From assembly GCA_028565635.1 (NCBI GenBank), contig JAOXYB010023181.1, forward strand, positions 1 to 16,661: DNA of 16,661 bases, given 5' to 3'. Source of the stretch: Phoronis ovalis. Lineage: Eukaryota > Phoronida > Phoronidae. The position numbers and the translations under genes were made by a program. The notes under the pieces were generated by a model that ran no database searches, was not told the DNA's origin, and saw only the letters and a list, made by a program, of their open reading frames with translations. How positions within the stretch are numbered: the first letter of the stretch is position 1; every line of letters begins with the position of its first letter. Positions 15,076-16,661 of the stretch are shown one piece after another.

Positions 15076-16343
15076 CTGGGAATTGTGTAAAAAAAATTGC
15101 TTGGCATTTCATATTTTTTGGTAAATGTTTCGAGTAACTTATTTCAAAAGCGTGGGTGATACTGAGAGTTAATATTAGCCTATAAACTTCTGACAAGTAT
15201 GAGAAGATAAGTTATCTGTTTTAAAGCTGTATTTTATTCACTTATCATATAAATATTTTCTTGGAGCAGCTAGTTCTTATAAAGCTGGGCAAGTTGTAGG
15301 ACAACAAAAAGTATACTGTATATTTTGCAGTTTTGCTATTTAAATATAGAACCCACAAAGTAAGTACCAGTAAAAATTATTTTGTCAAAAATCACCAGGT
15401 ACATTTTAATTACCATGCTTTTGTAGGAACTTTTCTTGTGAAAAATCAAGACTGATAAACCTTTAAAAAGAGTAGAAACAGTTAGCCCAGAAGAGAGTGA
15501 AGTTAGTCTATTCTTTTTTTGGGTATTTTTATGGTAAAATATTATAATATTTTCATCAGGACTTGTATTTTCAAATGTCGTCCCATGTTTCACACCTTGA
15601 GGGGTTTCTCGGGTATATTTTGGGGTGGGGGTGTGCTGGTGATGGTAACATTTTTGCACTAACTCTATATAAAAATGTAGAAACTTGCTGTTAAATTTTT
15701 CGGTAGATATATTTGAGTATTAACCTCCTATCTGATATAGAAGGTACATGAAGATAGTTGTGCCTTATTTGAGTGTAGCTTTCAAAAAATGATAAATTGG
15801 TTGCGTTACTGTATATATCCGTATGATAAGTTTGTGAGAGAAATGGTAGTTTGAATTTTCACCTGTTGTGTATGTAAACTTAATATTCATTTATCTACAT
15901 GCTTTATCTGTTTTTGCAAAATTTACACCATCCTGCTTAATATTTTATAATTGGATTAGCATCATCTTATAAAATAAATCTCAGTTATAATGATATTCAT
16001 GGGGTTGTTAGGTACAGTGTTGCATATGTATCTGGAAGGTAAAGGTTATAAATTACTGTGCATGTTGCTGCAAGTAAAAAAGCACATTTACAGATCATAC
16101 ATATTGTAACATTTAAGGAAAATGGTGGTATTTGAGTGCAATTTAATTTTGGTCACGAATTATCAAATAGTTAATTAGAAATGTGTGTCCATTTAAAGAA
16201 TTCAATTCGTCCTCTGATTTGGTTGGTAAGAGACTTCCTCTTCCTTCTTACTTTTATGTGCTGTATGTTATAAAATATGTACCAAATAGTTGAATTGCAA
16301 TTTCAAATGCAATAGTTTCCCTTTCTTTTATGGGGAAAATAAC

Positions 16344-16397
16344 TTAAGCCATTTTAACAGTAAGTATTTTTAAATACTTACTGTTAAAATGGCTTAA
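16344..16397. repeat. Perfect palindrome, 26-bp arms with 2-nt loop, TTAA at both ends
   Basis: 16344-16369 and 16372-16397 are exact reverse complements around TT. The outer four bases are TTAA on both sides, as a TTAA-targeting insertion would leave. There is no internal sequence beyond the arms. It could be a tiny miniature element or a cruciform-forming site. Confidence 0.95.
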
Positions 16398-16589
16398 AAG
16401 CGCATAATACATGTTTTTCAACTTCAACGGAAGTTTTGCAAAAATCTAGGGAATATTTACAAGGTGAGTCTAGTTTAGTTTCCACATGCATAATTTGATT
16501 CCTGCCAATTAAACTGTCTGAAGCAGATGACAAAATTGATAAAATTTTGATTTGGGACAATTTATTGCTATATTATGTTTCCACTTCAG

Positions 16590-16661
16590 GCCTACCTAAC
16601 CAGCGTAGACTCGAACCGTCAATCCGCATTCGCGGACCTGTTTCCTACCATTCGAACCCAT
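16590..16661. other. CpG-dense segment at window edge: candidate exon or mobile-element end
   Basis: Seven CpG dinucleotides occur in 72 bases, while the preceding kilobase has few. It directly follows TTTCCACTTCAG, a good acceptor. Two forward frames are open. The one in phase with exon B reads LPNQRRLEPSIRIRGP, then VSYHSNP; the other reads AYLTSVDSNRQSAFADLFPT. On the minus strand it shows two GGTTCGA motifs like the tRNA B box, so a tRNA-derived SINE is an alternative. It is cut off by the window end. Confidence 0.4.

Larger units (their letters stand above)
13097..16661. other. Region without a confident gene
   Basis: AT-rich DNA with candidate exons at 13640-13682, 13777-13857 and 16590-16661, a G-run, a short tandem duplication and a perfect palindrome. 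The plus-strand open stretch 13656-13922 is not convincing as a single exon. Neither is the minus-strand one at 15336-15659, which shows low-complexity composition and no domain. Confidence 0.7.

Noticed and set aside
15336-15659. Minus-strand 107-codon open frame
   Set aside because: Composition is typical of translated AT-rich DNA (Lys, Ile, Phe, Thr rich), with no domain and no supporting signals.
16602-16661. Complete tRNA gene on the minus strand
   Set aside because: The GGTTCGA loops are present, but the flanking bases do not form a proper T-stem, and no anticodon arm with a 7-base loop can be drawn.
1-16661. CRISPR array, phage, prokaryotic defence or biosynthetic cluster
   Set aside because: The window is intron-containing animal DNA; no regularly spaced direct repeats or bacterial-type gene clusters are present.

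Overview
This is animal (metazoan) nuclear DNA: AT-rich (roughly one third G+C by eye), with a coding sequence split into short exons by GT-AG introns and no compact operon-like gene layout. Only one gene is convincing. It is the plus-strand orthologue of cyclin F (CCNF, also called FBXO1), the F-box subunit of an SCF ubiquitin ligase. Joining 13 exons between about 43 and 9575 keeps one open frame of about 760 codons. The order is F-box, Sel1-like region, cyclin N-terminal box (with the MRYIL hydrophobic patch), cyclin C-terminal box, basic segment and Ser/acidic tail. The starting Met and a short N-terminus lie upstream of the window. The protein family, intron style and scattered fold-back elements fit an invertebrate, possibly a mollusc or another lophotrochozoan, but the sequence does not settle the species.

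Layout: 1-221, F-box exon. 222-1885, intron 1 with a near-perfect 72-bp-arm hairpin and a tandemly duplicated 3' splice site. 1886-4820, exons 2-6 (end of F-box, Sel1-like region), with an inverted repeat in intron 2. 5507-7924, exons 7-10 (cyclin fold), with a 689-bp fully palindromic, TTAA-flanked element in intron 7. 8202-9575, exons 11-13 (basic and degron-like tail) ending in TAA. 9576-13096, T-rich non-coding sequence that may be a long 3' UTR; it has four AATAAA hexamers and a diverged tandem repeat of about 250 bp. 13097-16661, no confident gene.

Two things downstream deserve a look. First, short segments at 11774, 13640, 13777 and 16590 have good splice sites and mutually compatible phases, and could be the start of a second, unrecognised plus-strand gene. 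Second, the last 72 bases change abruptly to CpG-dense sequence, which may be an exon or the edge of a mobile element. I found no CRISPR array, prokaryote-type system, rRNA or complete tRNA.
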